Part shown: one piece after another, positions 62,701 through 64,000 of the stretch
Layout of the letters: the number at the start of each line of letters is the position of its first letter
Position numbering within the stretch: position 1 is the stretch's first letter
Source: Carallia brachiata
Lineage: Eukaryota; Streptophyta; Magnoliopsida; Malpighiales; Rhizophoraceae
NCBI GenBank assembly: GCA_021464245.1
Contig: JADCRB010000089.1
Coordinates: 682,001 to 746,000, forward strand
Direction: 5' to 3'
DNA length: 64,000 bases
Notes under the pieces: generated by a model
What the model was told of the DNA's origin: nothing
The model's input: the letters and a program-made list of their open reading frames with translations, nothing else
Database searches by the model: none
Program-made: the position numbers and the translations under genes

Positions 62701-64000
62701 AATGGGTGTTTGTCGCTGCTCTAACTTTTCAGAGATTGGTCAGCATCCCCTCTCATTGGTAATTATTTTTACCGCTGTCAATTTTCAATTTTAACTGTGT
62801 TCTTGATTGTTTTTTTTTTGTTTTTATTTTTTTGAAATTTCATAAACTTGAAAATTGAAAAATCAATTTTATTTGAACTACTCTCATACTACTGACATAC
62901 TACTCTCAATGTTATTTGAACTCTCTTTTTTTCAGCCTCTCTTTGTTAATGTTTACTTTAAATTGCTTTCTTCACTTTTCACCATTGTTTCATCCAATTT
63001 AGTAAGTAAAAGAAAAAAAAATGAAGTGAAAATGAGGGAAAATTTTTAAACTTTTGAGCCTTCTTCCCATGAAATGAAGAGAAAGTGAGAGGAAATTAAT
63101 TTTGGCATCAAATTACCAGCTTGATCTTTTTTTTTTACAAAAATTATTAAAGATAAAATAGTAATTTTAACATTTAGAACTTTATTTCCTTCCTTTTTTT
63201 TTTTTATCGAATCCAAACGAAAGAAAGTTATTTTCTCTTAATTTTTTTTATTCCTCTTGATATCATGTTTTGAAAACAATTGGAAAATTTGACAATTTTT
63301 CATTATCTTTTTTCTTTCCTAAACTTTTTTGTCTCATATCCACCAAATAAGTTATTGAGGCTTAAAAGGTGTAGGCTGGGATTTGAAGTCTTAGGTTCAT
63401 GCCTTACACCCCTCCTCTCATCCCCACAGAATATCACTGAGGTAAAAAATGTTATTTTCATAAGTCAAAATGGTGTATGTGAACCCCTTCCTTACTGACT
63501 ATTGAGGTAGTTGTTTAAAAAAAAAAAGAAGAAGAAGAAGAAGGAGAAGCACAAATTATCCGAATTTTGGTTTAAGATTTGTTTTACAATGTTGGTACAA
63601 TGTCTTCATACGAACGAATTGAATTATATCACTGCATATTCAAAGTCCAACGTAGGTACACTTTAAAACTGTAATATGATAGATATAGGCGTCACAAGAG
63701 TTTTTTTTTTTGTGTTGGCTTAATCAAATTATGAGCTTCACGTTGCTGTTGATCTAAAACTTTTCAAGAATTAGATGCCAAAATTTCTGTAGAAAATGAA
63801 CAGATGAACAAGCATGGACTCTAGTTTTTTTTATTTTTTTTTAATTTTAACATGGACTCTAGAATTATGATCAACAGTGCACGGATAGCAGTTGGGTCTG
63901 TCGAGAAGCCCCAAGAAATGATATTTGGAAGCCTAGGTGGGCCATCGTCAGTAGACTCCCAATTCCCGCTCATCATTTGGAGGCCTTTGGTCCATTAATG
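62701..64000. other. Intergenic tail of the window
   Basis: AT-rich with several T and A runs. No gene is supported. At about 63350-63515 is a faint SINE-like tract with GGTTCATGCC resembling a B-box and a terminal A/GAA-rich tail, too degenerate to call. Confidence 0.4.

Noticed and set aside
63350..63520. SINE-like tract with GGTTCATGCC and an A-rich tail
   Set aside because: The promoter boxes are too degenerate and the flanking TATTGAGG repeat may be internal.

Overview
This window is nuclear DNA of a eudicot plant. The evidence is spliced genes with GT-AG introns, an AT-rich and transposon-littered background, and plant-specific families (CASP-like, CYSTM, RCI2/PMP3, PWWP-domain PDP-type). 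The S-adenosylmethionine transporter-like carrier followed by an AllA-type ureidoglycolate hydrolase-like gene matches, from memory, the Arabidopsis neighbours At2g35800 and At2g35810. I cannot name the species; a rosid is a reasonable guess.

Layout. 0.2-1.4 kb: CASP-like membrane protein (+). 1.6-4.4 kb: BRO1-domain protein (-), 11 exons. 4.9-8.0 kb: AT-rich intergenic DNA with a small inverted-repeat element. 8.0-10.4 kb: translocon-associated protein beta (+). 10.4-13.3 kb: intergenic, with a Mutator-like foldback element next to a hAT-like element. 13.3-15.8 kb: CYSTM protein (+) with a long second intron. 15.8-19.3 kb: no gene recognised. 19.3-20.0 kb: acidic protein of unknown function (-), frame-broken. 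21.1-23.5 kb: decayed LINE. 23.5-27.3 kb: intergenic, with two more terminal-inverted-repeat elements. 27.3-33.3 kb: EF-hand/mitochondrial-carrier protein (SAMTL-like, +) with a SINE in an intron. 34.2-35.4 kb: ureidoglycolate hydrolase-like protein (+). 36.5-41.6 kb: GET4 (-). 42.7-43.7 kb: LYR-motif protein (+). 44.9-45.2 kb: RCI2/PMP3 protein (+). 48.4-50.0 kb: ribosomal protein S23 (+). 50.8-54.1 kb: uncharacterised protein with a repeated motif (-). 55.1-55.5 kb: hAT-like element. 57.9-62.3 kb: large PWWP-domain chromatin protein (-).

The genes are ordinary, separately transcribed housekeeping and plant-specific genes and do not form one pathway. Themes recur: ER protein biogenesis (TRAP-beta, GET4), endomembrane sorting (BRO1 protein), organelle function (SAMTL-like, LYR) and stress-linked small membrane proteins (CYSTM, RCI2).

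Two observations stand out. First, otherwise well conserved exons in at least six genes lack single bases, often in or near short homopolymers, while other long genes are intact. This looks like residual long-read assembly error rather than mass pseudogenisation, so coding calls here need polishing. Second, several non-autonomous DNA transposons can be delimited by eye with target-site duplications (8 bp hAT-like, 9-12 bp Mutator-like). No exotic defence, CRISPR or biosynthetic system is visible.
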